From Flavobacterium sp. UMI-01 (lineage in GTDB: Bacteria; Bacteroidota; Bacteroidia; Flavobacteriales; Flavobacteriaceae): DNA of 64,000 nucleotides. The stretch is from positions 62,001-126,000 of the forward strand of contig NZ_BPLU01000038.1 in assembly GCF_019656315.1 (NCBI RefSeq), read 5' to 3'. The notes beneath the pieces were generated by a model. It worked only from the letters and a program-made list of their open reading frames with translations. It was not told the origin of the DNA and did no database searches. The translations under genes and the position numbers were made by a program. The first letter of the stretch is position 1; each line of letters starts with the position of its first letter. Shown in pieces: positions 46,493 through 54,556 of this stretch.

Positions 46493-47974
46493 TTACTCAG
46501 CACTTCCTGCTTCGTTTCTCCCTTTGTCATTTTGAGGATACGAAGATCGAAGTTGTAATGGATATTGTTTTTCTAACAACAATTTCATTCGCTTAACCTC
46601 TTTAGCGTTTTTATTATTCTTTGCAAGGTTCTCGACACGTACCATATAATTTTCTTTACAAGTATAAAGTTCACTATCAATTGTTTTTTGTGCTTTGTTG
46701 TCCCACCATTCCGTGTATCTCCAAGTTCCATCGGTACAGGTGAAACCCATGATATTTTTACCTCTAGGAAATACGCTATAAGCTCCTTGACTCCACTTAA
46801 GATTAGGGTTATTTACCAATGGTAAAAGGCTTTTTCCTTCTAAGGGATGCGTTTTAAGTCCACAAGCGTCGGCAAGTGTAGGGAATAAATCCAAATTTTC
46901 AACTAAAGCATTAGATTTAGCATTGGTCACTCTGTTTTTATAGCCAGTTTCTCTGCTAATAATTAAAGGTACATTTACATCGAGTTCAAAATTACTGTGT
47001 TTGCACCAAGCACCGTATTCGCCTAGTTTCCAGCCGTGGTCGCTCATAAAAACGACAATCGTATTCTTGCGCAAGTCTAGTTGCTCCAAAGCCTTCATCA
47101 CCTTACCTACCTGTGCATCGGTGTAACTCACGCTCGCATGGTAGCCATGTATCAATGTTTTGGTCATTTCATCATCCAAAACGCCTTCCTGTGGTATGCC
47201 ATAATACCCACGCAATTCGCCCCAATTGGTCAATGCTAATTTATACATATCCTTTGGTTCTTCTTTTGAAGGGACTTTAAAATCTTCTTTATTGTATAAA
47301 TCCCAATATTTTTTTGGCACATTAAAAGGCAAATGGGGTTTGGTCAGTCCTACCACCATCATAAACTTATCGTTTTTCAACTTTTGAAGTGTTTCAATTG
47401 CATTTTTTACCGCACGACCGTCTTTATAAGCTTCATCTTCTACCTCTTCACATTCATACGCTGGCCCATTACTTCCTTTTCCAGATTTTTTTAAACGTTC
47501 AATTAAAGCTAGGTTTTCGGGCTTTACCCAAGAATTGCTTTCTTTCGGAAACAAAATACTCCAACTATCTTTATCGTCAAAACCGTGATGGTACACCTTC
47601 CCTACACTGACTGTCTGGTACCCATTGGCTTTAAAAAATTGAGGCAAAGTAACCACCTCTTTATGAACAGAACGAAACGAAGTAAACAACGAATAAATCC
47701 CGAAAGTTTCAGGGCGCAAACCTGACAACAAACTCATTCGAGAAGGCGCACATAGGGCTTGCTGTGCATAGGCCTTTTGAAACAACACCCCCTCTTTGGC
47801 CAAGGCGTCAATATTAGGACTTTTTACTATTGGATTGCCATAACAACCTAATTCGGTGCGCAAATCATCAACTAAAAAAACCACAACATTCGGTTTTTCT
47901 TGAGCCATCATACCCAAAGTACAACCTAGATAGGTCATGACAACCAAAACTCTTTTTTTTATATTATTAATCAT
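46493..47974 (-). CDS. Sulfatase, S1 family (CAPSR motif)
   Basis: The 493-residue protein has a signal peptide (to about residue 25), the metal-binding [11 protein letters not shown] block (D36-D37), the formylglycine motif C75-A-P-S-R and the second metal block [18 protein letters not shown]. It resembles iduronate-2-sulfatase-like members, as does the 23857 protein. It is the last gene of a three-gene unit with a CBM-like and a nucleoside-hydrolase-like protein; the gap to the latter is only 4 bases, so translation may be coupled. Confidence 0.9.
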   Translation of the reverse strand: MINNIKKRVLVVMTYLGCTLGMMAQEKPNVVVFLVDDLRTELGCYGNPIVKSPNIDALAKEGVLFQKAYAQQALCAPSRMSLLSGLRPETFGIYSLFTSFRSVHKEVVTLPQFFKANGYQTVSVGKVYHHGFDDKDSWSILFPKESNSWVKPENLALIERLKKSGKGSNGPAYECEEVEDEAYKDGRAVKNAIETLQKLKNDKFMMVVGLTKPHLPFNVPKKYWDLYNKEDFKVPSKEEPKDMYKLALTNWGELRGYYGIPQEGVLDDEMTKTLIHGYHASVSYTDAQVGKVMKALEQLDLRKNTIVVFMSDHGWKLGEYGAWCKHSNFELDVNVPLIISRETGYKNRVTNAKSNALVENLDLFPTLADACGLKTHPLEGKSLLPLVNNPNLKWSQGAYSVFPRGKNIMGFTCTDGTWRYTEWWDNKAQKTIDSELYTCKENYMVRVENLAKNNKNAKEVKRMKLLLEKQYPLQLRSSYPQNDKGRNEAGSAE

Positions 47975-47978
47975 ACTG

Positions 47979-48830
47979 TTATTTCTTTTCTTTTTTATCT
48001 AAATAATTATGCAATAATGCCTTCACATCTTCTACTTTTCCTTCTTTCAAACCGCCATTGGTTGCTCCTGTAATCCAATACAATACCATCCCCGCATCTG
48101 AACAATCCCAATAGCCTTTTTGAAATTTGACCACATTATCAATCTCAGCCATTTTTCCCATTAACCACACAAATTGCATGCGGTCATCAGGGTGATTCTT
48201 AGCCCAATCCCATTGTGATTCTGTTACTTTTAGATAGGTATTTTGGTCTGGAATACGCACTTCTTCTACTCCAAAATCCAGAATTTGCTTCCATTTGTAA
48301 AAATCCCCAGCATCATCGTTCGCTGGATGATGGGTAATCACTTTAACAAATTTGTGTTTTTCTTTTGGCGTAGCATCCAACGCAAAACCGATGATATCAG
48401 GTTCCCCGGCTTCAATTATCCATAACGGATTATCAGCAGTAGAAGCATTAATAGCTTTACTTAAATCTTTGATTGTTTGATCCAATTGCCATTTGGCGTC
48501 CCAAAAAGTGATATGTTCAAAACCACCCCAACGTCTGGCAGTTCCATCACAAGCGGTTTGCATCATGGCATGTCTTTCTTTTTCTGCGGCTTCCGAAATT
48601 CGATCTACTCGTACCAAATCACAACTATGAGAATAATGCACTAACCGATCTGTCAAAGCTGTCGCTTTCAATAAAGCCAAGGTGATGGCTGTTCCTCCAA
48701 GGTCGTCTGGGTCAGGTGAATTTCCATCGGCTACAATAGCGATACGTCCCTTTGGAGCTTTTATAGATTGTGCCGACACCAAAGTCGAACTCATTAGCAC
48801 ACCTAATACGAGCAATATTATTTTGTTCAT
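47979..48830 (-). CDS. Nucleoside-hydrolase-like secreted protein
   Basis: From the ATG at 48830 the product is about 283 residues with a signal peptide ([21 protein letters not shown]). The segment [29 protein letters not shown] looks like the Asp-rich calcium-binding N-terminus of the inosine-uridine nucleoside hydrolase fold. [18 protein letters not shown] and [13 protein letters not shown] follow. A periplasmic nucleoside hydrolase in a PUL is unusual; related fold members can act on other glycosidic bonds, so a carbohydrate substrate is possible. It sits between a CBM-like protein and a sulfatase in one unit. Confidence 0.7.
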   Translation of the reverse strand: MNKIILLVLGVLMSSTLVSAQSIKAPKGRIAIVADGNSPDPDDLGGTAITLALLKATALTDRLVHYSHSCDLVRVDRISEAAEKERHAMMQTACDGTARRWGGFEHITFWDAKWQLDQTIKDLSKAINASTADNPLWIIEAGEPDIIGFALDATPKEKHKFVKVITHHPANDDAGDFYKWKQILDFGVEEVRIPDQNTYLKVTESQWDWAKNHPDDRMQFVWLMGKMAEIDNVVKFQKGYWDCSDAGMVLYWITGATNGGLKEGKVEDVKALLHNYLDKKEKK

Positions 48831-48887
48831 TTGAAATACTTTTTTATTGTTACAAAAAAATTTATTTTCTTTTGAGAATTTCAACCT

Positions 48888-49589
48888 TTACTTTTGGTCA
48901 GTAGGCACGTAATGAATATCATTGGTCAGGATAAATTTGTCCATTTCAAAACCATCTTCACGCATACTGAATTGTATGTCGTGAATCCCTACTTGGTCAA
49001 TGTCTAAATAAATTTCGTGAGGAAGACCGCAATGCACTTCTTTAGTACGTTGCTTGCTTTCCCAAGTCCATTTTCCTTTTCCATCACACCATTGCATTCT
49101 TTTACCATGCTCTGGCCATTGCCCGTTGATTCCAACATGCACGCCGTTGTCTTCACTACCCGTAGAGAAGGCTCTAGCCCATACATAATAGCGACCGGGA
49201 GTATTTATTTTTACCTTGTAATGCACCACAGCCATTTTCCCCGCTTGATCGGTAAAATTTTTATCTCGTTCTAATGGATCATCGTGAGTGACTCTTTCAT
49301 CTGGCAAGATTTCAATATAAGCCTTTTGGCTTGCATTTTCAATATGTTTGTCGTCATCATCACGACCAACCTTAGGGGTTTCGGTTATCGAGGTGCGATA
49401 CCATTGCCTCACATCCGTATTTGATTGTTTGTAAAAAGCTTCTGCTTCTACAGCAACAAGTCCGTTTTTTTCTTCAAAAACAATTGTTTGATTTTTAATT
49501 GGTTCGTTTAATTTAGTTGTTTGCGCATGGGACATACTCCCAAATAAGGACAATACAGCTACTAATCTAAGGCAAGAGTTATTAATCAC
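48888..49589 (-). CDS. Secreted carbohydrate-binding-like protein
   Basis: The 233-residue protein begins with GTG at 49589 and a signal peptide ending near residue 22. The body is a single beta-sandwich resembling galactose-binding or GH115 C-terminal-like modules (VAVEAEAFYKQ, GKMAVVHYKVKINTPGRYYVWARAFSTGSEDNGVHVGIN, HEIYLDIDQVGIHDIQFSMREDGFEMDKFILT). No catalytic domain is attached, so it is probably a free glycan-binding protein. It heads a three-gene unit driven by operator-promoter 5, 59 bases upstream. Confidence 0.75.
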   Translation of the reverse strand: MINNSCLRLVAVLSLFGSMSHAQTTKLNEPIKNQTIVFEEKNGLVAVEAEAFYKQSNTDVRQWYRTSITETPKVGRDDDDKHIENASQKAYIEILPDERVTHDDPLERDKNFTDQAGKMAVVHYKVKINTPGRYYVWARAFSTGSEDNGVHVGINGQWPEHGKRMQWCDGKGKWTWESKQRTKEVHCGLPHEIYLDIDQVGIHDIQFSMREDGFEMDKFILTNDIHYVPTDQK

Positions 49590-49619
49590 AGGAGTATTTA
49601 TTTTTTGTAAAATATTTTC

Positions 49620-49664
49620 TAAAAATAAGGATTCTTATAGAAAACGCTGTCCTGTTTTGTCAGC
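49620..49664 (-). promoter_or_regulatory. PUL operator-promoter 5
   Basis: The minus strand reads GCTGACAAAACAGGACA (49664-49648), then 20 bp, then TATTTTTA (49627-49620), close to TAnnTTTG. It lies 59 bases upstream of the CBM-like gene. Confidence 0.72.
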
Positions 49665-49683
49665 CTTAAAAATGAAACGCAAT

Positions 49684-49889
49684 CCGTTGGGTGCAATTGG
49701 TTTTTGATGATAATTTTTCGTCAGTTCGAGTGATTTTCGATAGAAAATTGTATCGAGAACAAGAAAAATTTCATTAAAAACGGTTCTCGATACACGTCAC
49801 TTCGAGTGCGAAGCGTATCGAGAAGTTTTGTTCCGTTTTACTGCATAAAAAATACTCGAACTGACGTTTTTAATCATTACACCCAACGG
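49684..49889. repeat. Palindromic repeat element (MITE-like), copy 1
   Basis: The outer ends CCGTTGGGTGCAAT and ATTACACCCAACGG are near-perfect inverted repeats. Inside them CGTCAGTTCGAGT (49719-49731) and ACTCGAACTGACG (49854-49866) are perfectly inverted. The interior can fold further (TCTCGATAC blocks). There is no open frame, so it would be non-autonomous. A second copy lies at 58069-58295. Confidence 0.75.
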
Positions 49890-49901
49890 GTTTTTATAAT
49901 A

Positions 49902-49985
49902 TAAATCTAATTAATTTAAAAAATCTGGTTGTTATTTATATGCTAATCATATTTTTTTATAAAAGGTTTTTCTTACTACATTTAC
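49902..49985. repeat. Duplicated flank, copy 1
   Basis: Closely similar to 50912-50997: both run from TAAATCTA through AAAAAATCTGG, an inverted-repeat core (CTAATCA), then TAAAAGGTTTTTCTTACTA and ATTTAC. Each copy precedes a small lipoprotein gene. Confidence 0.7.
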
Positions 49986-50069
49986 AGCAACTAAAATAGC
50001 TTTTATGAGCAAAAATTATAAAATTAATACTTGTTCTTATTAAATTTTAAAAGTTGTTTGAAATAGTAA

Positions 50070-50258
50070 TTTAGGTTTAATGACAACGAAACACACGAAA
50101 GGGTTCATGATACTGGACCAAGTTTACATAATACACCTGTTTATGATTCTAATTTGAATCAAACAGAACAAAACCGAATTAAATATATTAGAGATTCTGA
50201 AGTTACTAACACTGAACGCGAAGGAAACCAACCTAAAGGCAAACCTTGTAACAAATAA
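50070..50258 (+). pseudogene. 3' fragment of an unidentified gene
   Basis: An open frame with no start codon runs about 62 codons to TAA at 50256-50258 (THERVHDTGPSLHNTPVYD ... NTEREGNQPKGKPCNK). The composition is protein-like and hydrophilic. It ends six bases before the next gene, so it looks like the tail of a larger protein, perhaps a polymorphic-toxin-type C-terminus. No family was recognised. Confidence 0.45.
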
Positions 50259-50263
50259 AAAAT

Positions 50264-50845
50264 ATGAAAAAATATATAATATTCCTAAGTATAATCTTTA
50301 CGTCTTGCTCAATAGTTAAAATAGAAGAACAAATAGTAACTGATTTTTTTATTGAAAAAAAATTAAGAAACATTCCTCATTTAAATCAATCATTCTTAAT
50401 CAATGAAGCTAGTTCGTACAAAAACCCATTGGAATATTACGAAAAGGCTTTTGAAAACAAGAGTTTAGATATAGGTGATCAAAAATTTTCAACAGTTCCT
50501 CAAAAAAATAATTATTGGCCGATAAATTTGGATGAAATCAAAGTATTGAAACATAAAATAAAAAAAGACAGCTTAGGATATTATTGGAAAACTAAAAATT
50601 TTAAATCTCTTGAAGTTCCAATAATAACAAAAAAAGAACTATTAGACAAAGCAAAAAACGGACAAATCCCCATTGGTTCTATAGGACATATAATATCAAA
50701 ACCTATATTGAGTATAAATAAGAAATATGCGTTTTTAACTTATTCAGGCGTTTTTTGCACAGGAGGTATCCCTGAAGAAATGGTTTTAATGGAACTCAAA
50801 AATAAGAATTGGAAAATTATTACTCGGTTTTATATGAATTTATGA
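50264..50845 (+). CDS. Small predicted lipoprotein, hypothetical
   Basis: The 193-residue protein begins with a lipoprotein signal (MKKYIIFLSIIFTSCSIVK, lipid Cys at residue 15). The mature part is rich in Lys, Asn and Ile with no recognisable domain; near the end it reads KYAFLTYSGVFCTGGIPEEMVLMELKNKNWKIITRFYMNL. It lies directly after a gene fragment, between two copies of a duplicated flank. Such isolated, strain-specific lipoproteins after toxin-like fragments are often immunity proteins; this is inferred from context only. Confidence 0.65.
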   Translation: MKKYIIFLSIIFTSCSIVKIEEQIVTDFFIEKKLRNIPHLNQSFLINEASSYKNPLEYYEKAFENKSLDIGDQKFSTVPQKNNYWPINLDEIKVLKHKIKKDSLGYYWKTKNFKSLEVPIITKKELLDKAKNGQIPIGSIGHIISKPILSINKKYAFLTYSGVFCTGGIPEEMVLMELKNKNWKIITRFYMNL

Positions 50846-50911
50846 ATCACGAACCGCTACCGCACGAATCCTTTCGTGTGGTACGTTAAACTTGAGTAAT
50901 AATTTTACAAT

Positions 50912-50997
50912 TTAAATCTAGGTAATTTTAAAAAATCTGGTTAGTATTTATTTACTAATCAGATTTTTCCATAAAAGGTTTTTCTTACTATATTTAC
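50912..50997. repeat. Duplicated flank, copy 2
   Basis: Second copy of the 49902-49985 sequence, with the internal palindrome AATCTGGTTAG...CTAATCAGATT better preserved. It lies before the second lipoprotein gene. Confidence 0.7.
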
Positions 50998-51092
50998 GGT
51001 TGTTAAAAACAGTTACAACCACTATTAATAATAACAAAGCCAAACGAAAGAATTCGTGCGGCATCGGGGGATTAACCAAAAATATTAAAGAA

Positions 51093-51602
51093 ATGAGAAA
51101 TACAATTATTATACTATTTATTATATTAATTTATGGTTGTGCTTGTAACAAAAGAGATAACTTAGAAAAAATTAAACTAGAAAATAAACAAACATTAAAA
51201 GACTTTAAAAGAGATACGTTATTGTATGTGCAAACTAAAATTTTAGATAGAAAAGAGCATTACATTGGTAAAAAATTCGAAGTATTACTGAGTGATTTGA
51301 ATATCCCAGTAAAACATTTCTTATATTCTCCAGATTTCAATAATATTAAAAGGGTAAGTTCGACCATTTTTGAAATTTATAATGGTTATGAAACATCTAA
51401 TAAATTAGAAAAAGGAGAGATTCCAGTAAATATCATAATAGCTTGGCAAACTCCATTAGTTGCGGATGAGTTAGAGAAATTAATAATTGATCGTACTAAA
51501 CGAGGAGAATGGACACCTGAAAAGGAGGCTTATTTTAAAAACCAAATTGTAGGCGACGTACTTACAACAAAGTATAATCTTGACAAATACAAGAAAAAAT
51601 AA
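51093..51602 (+). CDS. Small predicted lipoprotein, hypothetical
   Basis: From the ATG at 51093 the product is about 169 residues with a lipoprotein signal (MRNTIIILFIILIYGCACNK, Cys near residue 16). An upstream start at 51000 would put the signal in the middle of the protein and is rejected. The mature part has no known domain. The same reading frame continues after the stop into a fragment of different character (51603-51764). An immunity or accessory role is possible from context. Confidence 0.65.
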   Translation: MRNTIIILFIILIYGCACNKRDNLEKIKLENKQTLKDFKRDTLLYVQTKILDRKEHYIGKKFEVLLSDLNIPVKHFLYSPDFNNIKRVSSTIFEIYNGYETSNKLEKGEIPVNIIIAWQTPLVADELEKLIIDRTKRGEWTPEKEAYFKNQIVGDVLTTKYNLDKYKKK

Positions 51603-51764
51603 CTCAACAGGCTAGGATATGTCCCGCTGGACATTGGTATAGAGGTTCCATACCCCTACTTAACCCCAGACGGTCAAGTGAATGCATTAGAACCACATCC
51701 TTATGACTACATCCCTTGGACTTTTGAAATCACCTATCAAAACCCAAATTATCCCGAAAATTAA
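51603..51764 (+). pseudogene. In-frame fragment after the lipoprotein stop
   Basis: The frame continues past the stop for about 53 codons (RLGYVPLDIGIEVPYPYL, HPYDYIPWTFEITYQNPNYPEN) to TAA at 51762-51764. It uses more C-rich codons than the lipoprotein, so it looks like the tail of a different gene joined here. No family was recognised. Confidence 0.45.
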
Positions 51765-51782
51765 TCTAAAAACACATACGAT

Positions 51783-52331
51783 ATGATAAAGCATAGAGCA
51801 ATTATTATTTATTTATCACTTGTGAGCTTGTTTTTATACATGGACTCAAAATCTTATTATTATGGCTTCGGTTACGGGATTTTAAGTTCTAAAGTTCCAG
51901 AAAGATTTACCATGCATTTCGGCGGATCTGACCTTGGTAATATTGGAGTTATTATAGAAGAAAACTTTATGAATCTAATGATTTTTTTTAAAGGTCGATC
52001 AGTTGAAATTACTGATAAGAAAGAAAAGGTTTTCATTAAAGATTTTGATGGATACTGGTTTAACAACAAACTTATCATAGTAAAATTTAAAGATAATGAT
52101 AACAAACAACGCTTTCTTAAAATATACGAGGAAGTTACTAATGACCTTCATCCTAAAATAAATATTGAAGAGATGAAATATGCGCCATTAGATCATAACG
52201 ATTTAAAGTACATAGATTTGAATTTAGATTTGAATTATTTAAAAAGATATAGATTATTTAAAAATCTACTCGGTTTTATTTTAATAATAGTAACATTTTT
52301 TAAAGCTAAAAGAATTTATAACAATTCATAA
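51783..52331 (+). CDS. Small membrane protein, hypothetical
   Basis: The 182-residue protein has a hydrophobic segment at residues 6-20 (AIIIYLSLVSLFLYMD) and a second one near 163-175 (LLGFILIIVTFFKA), with a soluble region of about 140 residues between, consistent with a two-pass membrane protein. No domain was recognised. It follows the 51603-51764 fragment by 18 bases and ends before a terminator. By position it could be another immunity-type gene. Confidence 0.6.
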   Translation: MIKHRAIIIYLSLVSLFLYMDSKSYYYGFGYGILSSKVPERFTMHFGGSDLGNIGVIIEENFMNLMIFFKGRSVEITDKKEKVFIKDFDGYWFNNKLIIVKFKDNDNKQRFLKIYEEVTNDLHPKINIEEMKYAPLDHNDLKYIDLNLDLNYLKRYRLFKNLLGFILIIVTFFKAKRIYNNS

Positions 52332-52379
52332 CCCTATTCGCTCGGTTATTTTATCAGTACCCATAAGTTAATCAACAAA

Positions 52380-52407
52380 ACTACAACCCTAAAAAGTTGT
52401 AGTTTTT
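52380..52407 (+). terminator. Terminator of the membrane protein gene
   Basis: ACTACAAC pairs with GTTGTAGT, followed by T residues, 49 bases after the stop. Confidence 0.7.
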
Positions 52408-52417
52408 CTTGTTTTAC

Positions 52418-52450
52418 AACCCTGCTAGAGTTTTGAACTCTAGCAGGGTT
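52418..52450. repeat. Perfect inverted repeat hairpin
   Basis: AACCCTGCTAGAG (52418-52430) and CTCTAGCAGGGTT (52438-52450) are perfectly complementary across a 7-base loop. There is no long T-tract, so a terminator role is uncertain. Confidence 0.65.
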
Positions 52451-52453
52451 TTG

Positions 52454-52594
52454 CGTAAAAAAAATACTATTATATCGCAACAAGCCGACACCATCAACTT
52501 TAAGGCTACGATTAATGACAAAACCATACAGTTCAAAGACACCAAAATAGACCGTGCCATAAACCGTAAAACCAGCCTAGAACAATTCAGTTAA
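52454..52594 (+). pseudogene. Short C-terminal gene remnant
   Basis: The open stretch encodes KKNTIISQQADTINFKATI..KTSLEQFS and stops at 52592-52594. It has protein-like composition but the only in-frame ATG (52409) would begin ahead of the hairpin. It is probably the tail of a lost gene; no family was recognised. Confidence 0.35.
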
Positions 52595-52692
52595 TGCAGC
52601 ATACTATTTGTAAATAAGGCCTTGACTAGGGCACTAAATCCTTTATTTTCAACCTTTAAAACTAAATTCAATTGAACAAAACACTTGCATTG

Positions 52693-54480
52693 TTATTTAA
52701 GTCCATTCAATTCTATTGGCTTACTTGTTTTGTATCCTATACGATGAGCCATTACGCTCAATTCAGTCCCTTTAGCTAAAGTAACTGGTTTTTGATAAAT
52801 AGTCCAACTTTTAGGCCAAGACCCATTTTTGTTTTTGATTTTATAGCCAATTGAAGCTCCAGCCGTTTCACAACTAATAACTAATTTTCCCTGATTATAG
52901 GAAATAATTGGTTTGGCCGTTTGAGGTTGGTTCTCTTTTCCGTTCCACAATTTACGGATGAGTGCTGCCTCAGGCAATTTAGGGTCGTCATGGATTTCTT
53001 CGAGCCAACGATTCATTTCTGTTCGCAGCTCTTGTAGTTTTGAAGCGTATTTAGGGTTTGACGCTAGATTAACTAATTCATGAGGATCTGCTTTGCAATC
53101 AAATAATTCTTCCGTTGGTTTCGATTTTCTAAACCATTGATCTTGAATTGCATTTAATTTTCCTTCTTTGTGCAGTCGCAATAATTCTTGCATTGTTGGA
53201 ATTTGTTCTCTATAGGCTAATGGCAAATAATACCCTTGTTCTGGTCTATAATTTCGAATGTATTTGAATTGCTTATCACGAACCGCTCTAATAACATCTG
53301 TTACTTCATCAAAACGATCTGCTGCAGCGTGTATGTACTTGCGTTCTACTTTTACTTTGTTATTGCCTGCAAAAGCTTGTCCTTGCATATAGCTAGGTGC
53401 TTTATCGCCAATCATTGAAAGCAAAGTAGGAGCAAAATCTACAAAACTAATTAATTGATTGTCCTTTGTACCCGCTTTTTGTTTGTTGGGATAGCGAATA
53501 ATCATAGGTGTATTTAAACCCGAATCATAAATCAAACGTTTTCCTCTAGGTAATGGCCCACCGTGGTCACTATAAAAAACGATAATGGTTTTTTCGAGTA
53601 AACCATCGTCTTCCAATTGCTTTAAAACAGCACCTATTTGCTTGTCTGTTTCGGCAATGTTGTTGTATAATTTCCACATATCTCTACGTACCACCGCATT
53701 GTCTGGCAAATAAGGCGGAATTTTAAATTTTGTGTGTTTAGGTAGATGTACTGGAGTTTCGGCTTCGGTCATTCTATTTTTAGCATCAGGAAGTCCGTTT
53801 TGCTTCCAAACGTAGGAGGTGTCCCCCTCGTGATAATGTCTAGTCTCTATTTGTCTAAAGCCATAAGGTTCAAACAAGCCCGATTCATGCGTTTCTGTAA
53901 AGTTAAAAACAGAAAAAAAAGGCTGGTTTACGCCTCTGTTTCTCCAGTGCGCATAGTCGCTACTTTCATCCCAAGCCGTTTGAGGTGGATTAAATTGATA
54001 ATCTTCTTTATAATTATTCGAACAATAATACCCTTTCATTCTAAGCAATTCGCTTATCATTTTTACTTGTGGTGGTGGTACCGCTTCATAGGGTGGCAAT
54101 CCTGTTTCTTTCATATTCGAATTGGTTCGCATATTATTAGCACCAATACCTGAGGGATACATTCCTGTAGCGATTGCAGCTCTACTTGGCGAACATACTC
54201 CCGAAGTTGAATATAAATTAGTATAAACTACTCCTTCTTTAGCCAATCGGCTTAAATTGGGGGTTACAATAGTGGAGTCTCCAAAAGAGGGCAAGTAAGG
54301 ACCAATATCTTCTGTAACCAGCCATAAGATATTAGGACGATTAGGAGAATTTAAATTCACATCATCTCCTTGGGATAGCCTATCCGATTTCTTAAGAATT
54401 TGACACGAAAACAACAACAATCCTACTAATAGAAATAAATAAAAAGTCCTGTTTTTCAATAATTCAAATCTCTTTTTCAT
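52693..54480 (-). CDS. Sulfatase, S1 family, lipoprotein (CSPSR motif)
   Basis: The 595-residue protein has a lipoprotein signal (LLVGLLLFSCQ, Cys at residue 26), so it is anchored to a membrane, probably the outer membrane. The metal block is WLVTEDIGPYLPSFGD, the formylglycine motif C96-S-P-S-R, and the second metal block FYSDHGGPLPRGKR. It looks like the heparan-sulfamidase-like branch of S1. The C-terminal 90 residues (from about 505) form an extra beta domain. It is the last gene of the 57916-52693 unit. Confidence 0.9.
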   Translation of the reverse strand: MKKRFELLKNRTFYLFLLVGLLLFSCQILKKSDRLSQGDDVNLNSPNRPNILWLVTEDIGPYLPSFGDSTIVTPNLSRLAKEGVVYTNLYSTSGVCSPSRAAIATGMYPSGIGANNMRTNSNMKETGLPPYEAVPPPQVKMISELLRMKGYYCSNNYKEDYQFNPPQTAWDESSDYAHWRNRGVNQPFFSVFNFTETHESGLFEPYGFRQIETRHYHEGDTSYVWKQNGLPDAKNRMTEAETPVHLPKHTKFKIPPYLPDNAVVRRDMWKLYNNIAETDKQIGAVLKQLEDDGLLEKTIIVFYSDHGGPLPRGKRLIYDSGLNTPMIIRYPNKQKAGTKDNQLISFVDFAPTLLSMIGDKAPSYMQGQAFAGNNKVKVERKYIHAAADRFDEVTDVIRAVRDKQFKYIRNYRPEQGYYLPLAYREQIPTMQELLRLHKEGKLNAIQDQWFRKSKPTEELFDCKADPHELVNLASNPKYASKLQELRTEMNRWLEEIHDDPKLPEAALIRKLWNGKENQPQTAKPIISYNQGKLVISCETAGASIGYKIKNKNGSWPKSWTIYQKPVTLAKGTELSVMAHRIGYKTSKPIELNGLK

Positions 54481-54556
54481 ATGTATTATATTTATCTCTA
54501 TCTATAGTGAACTAATTTAAAAAATCTATAGATTAGCTTTAGCTTATCTAAAAATA

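Larger units (their letters stand above)
49590..50263. other. Intergenic region with operator 5, palindromic element, repeat flank and a gene fragment
   Basis: This 674-base region contains operator-promoter 5, a complete palindromic element (49684-49889), the first copy of a duplicated flank (49902-49985) and a fragment of an open frame (50070-50258). Confidence 0.6.
52332..52692. other. Intergenic region with hairpins and a gene remnant
   Basis: This 361-base gap holds a terminator (52380-52407), a perfect 13-bp hairpin (52418-52450) and a short open remnant (52454-52594). Nothing is seen in the last 100 bases. Confidence 0.55.
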
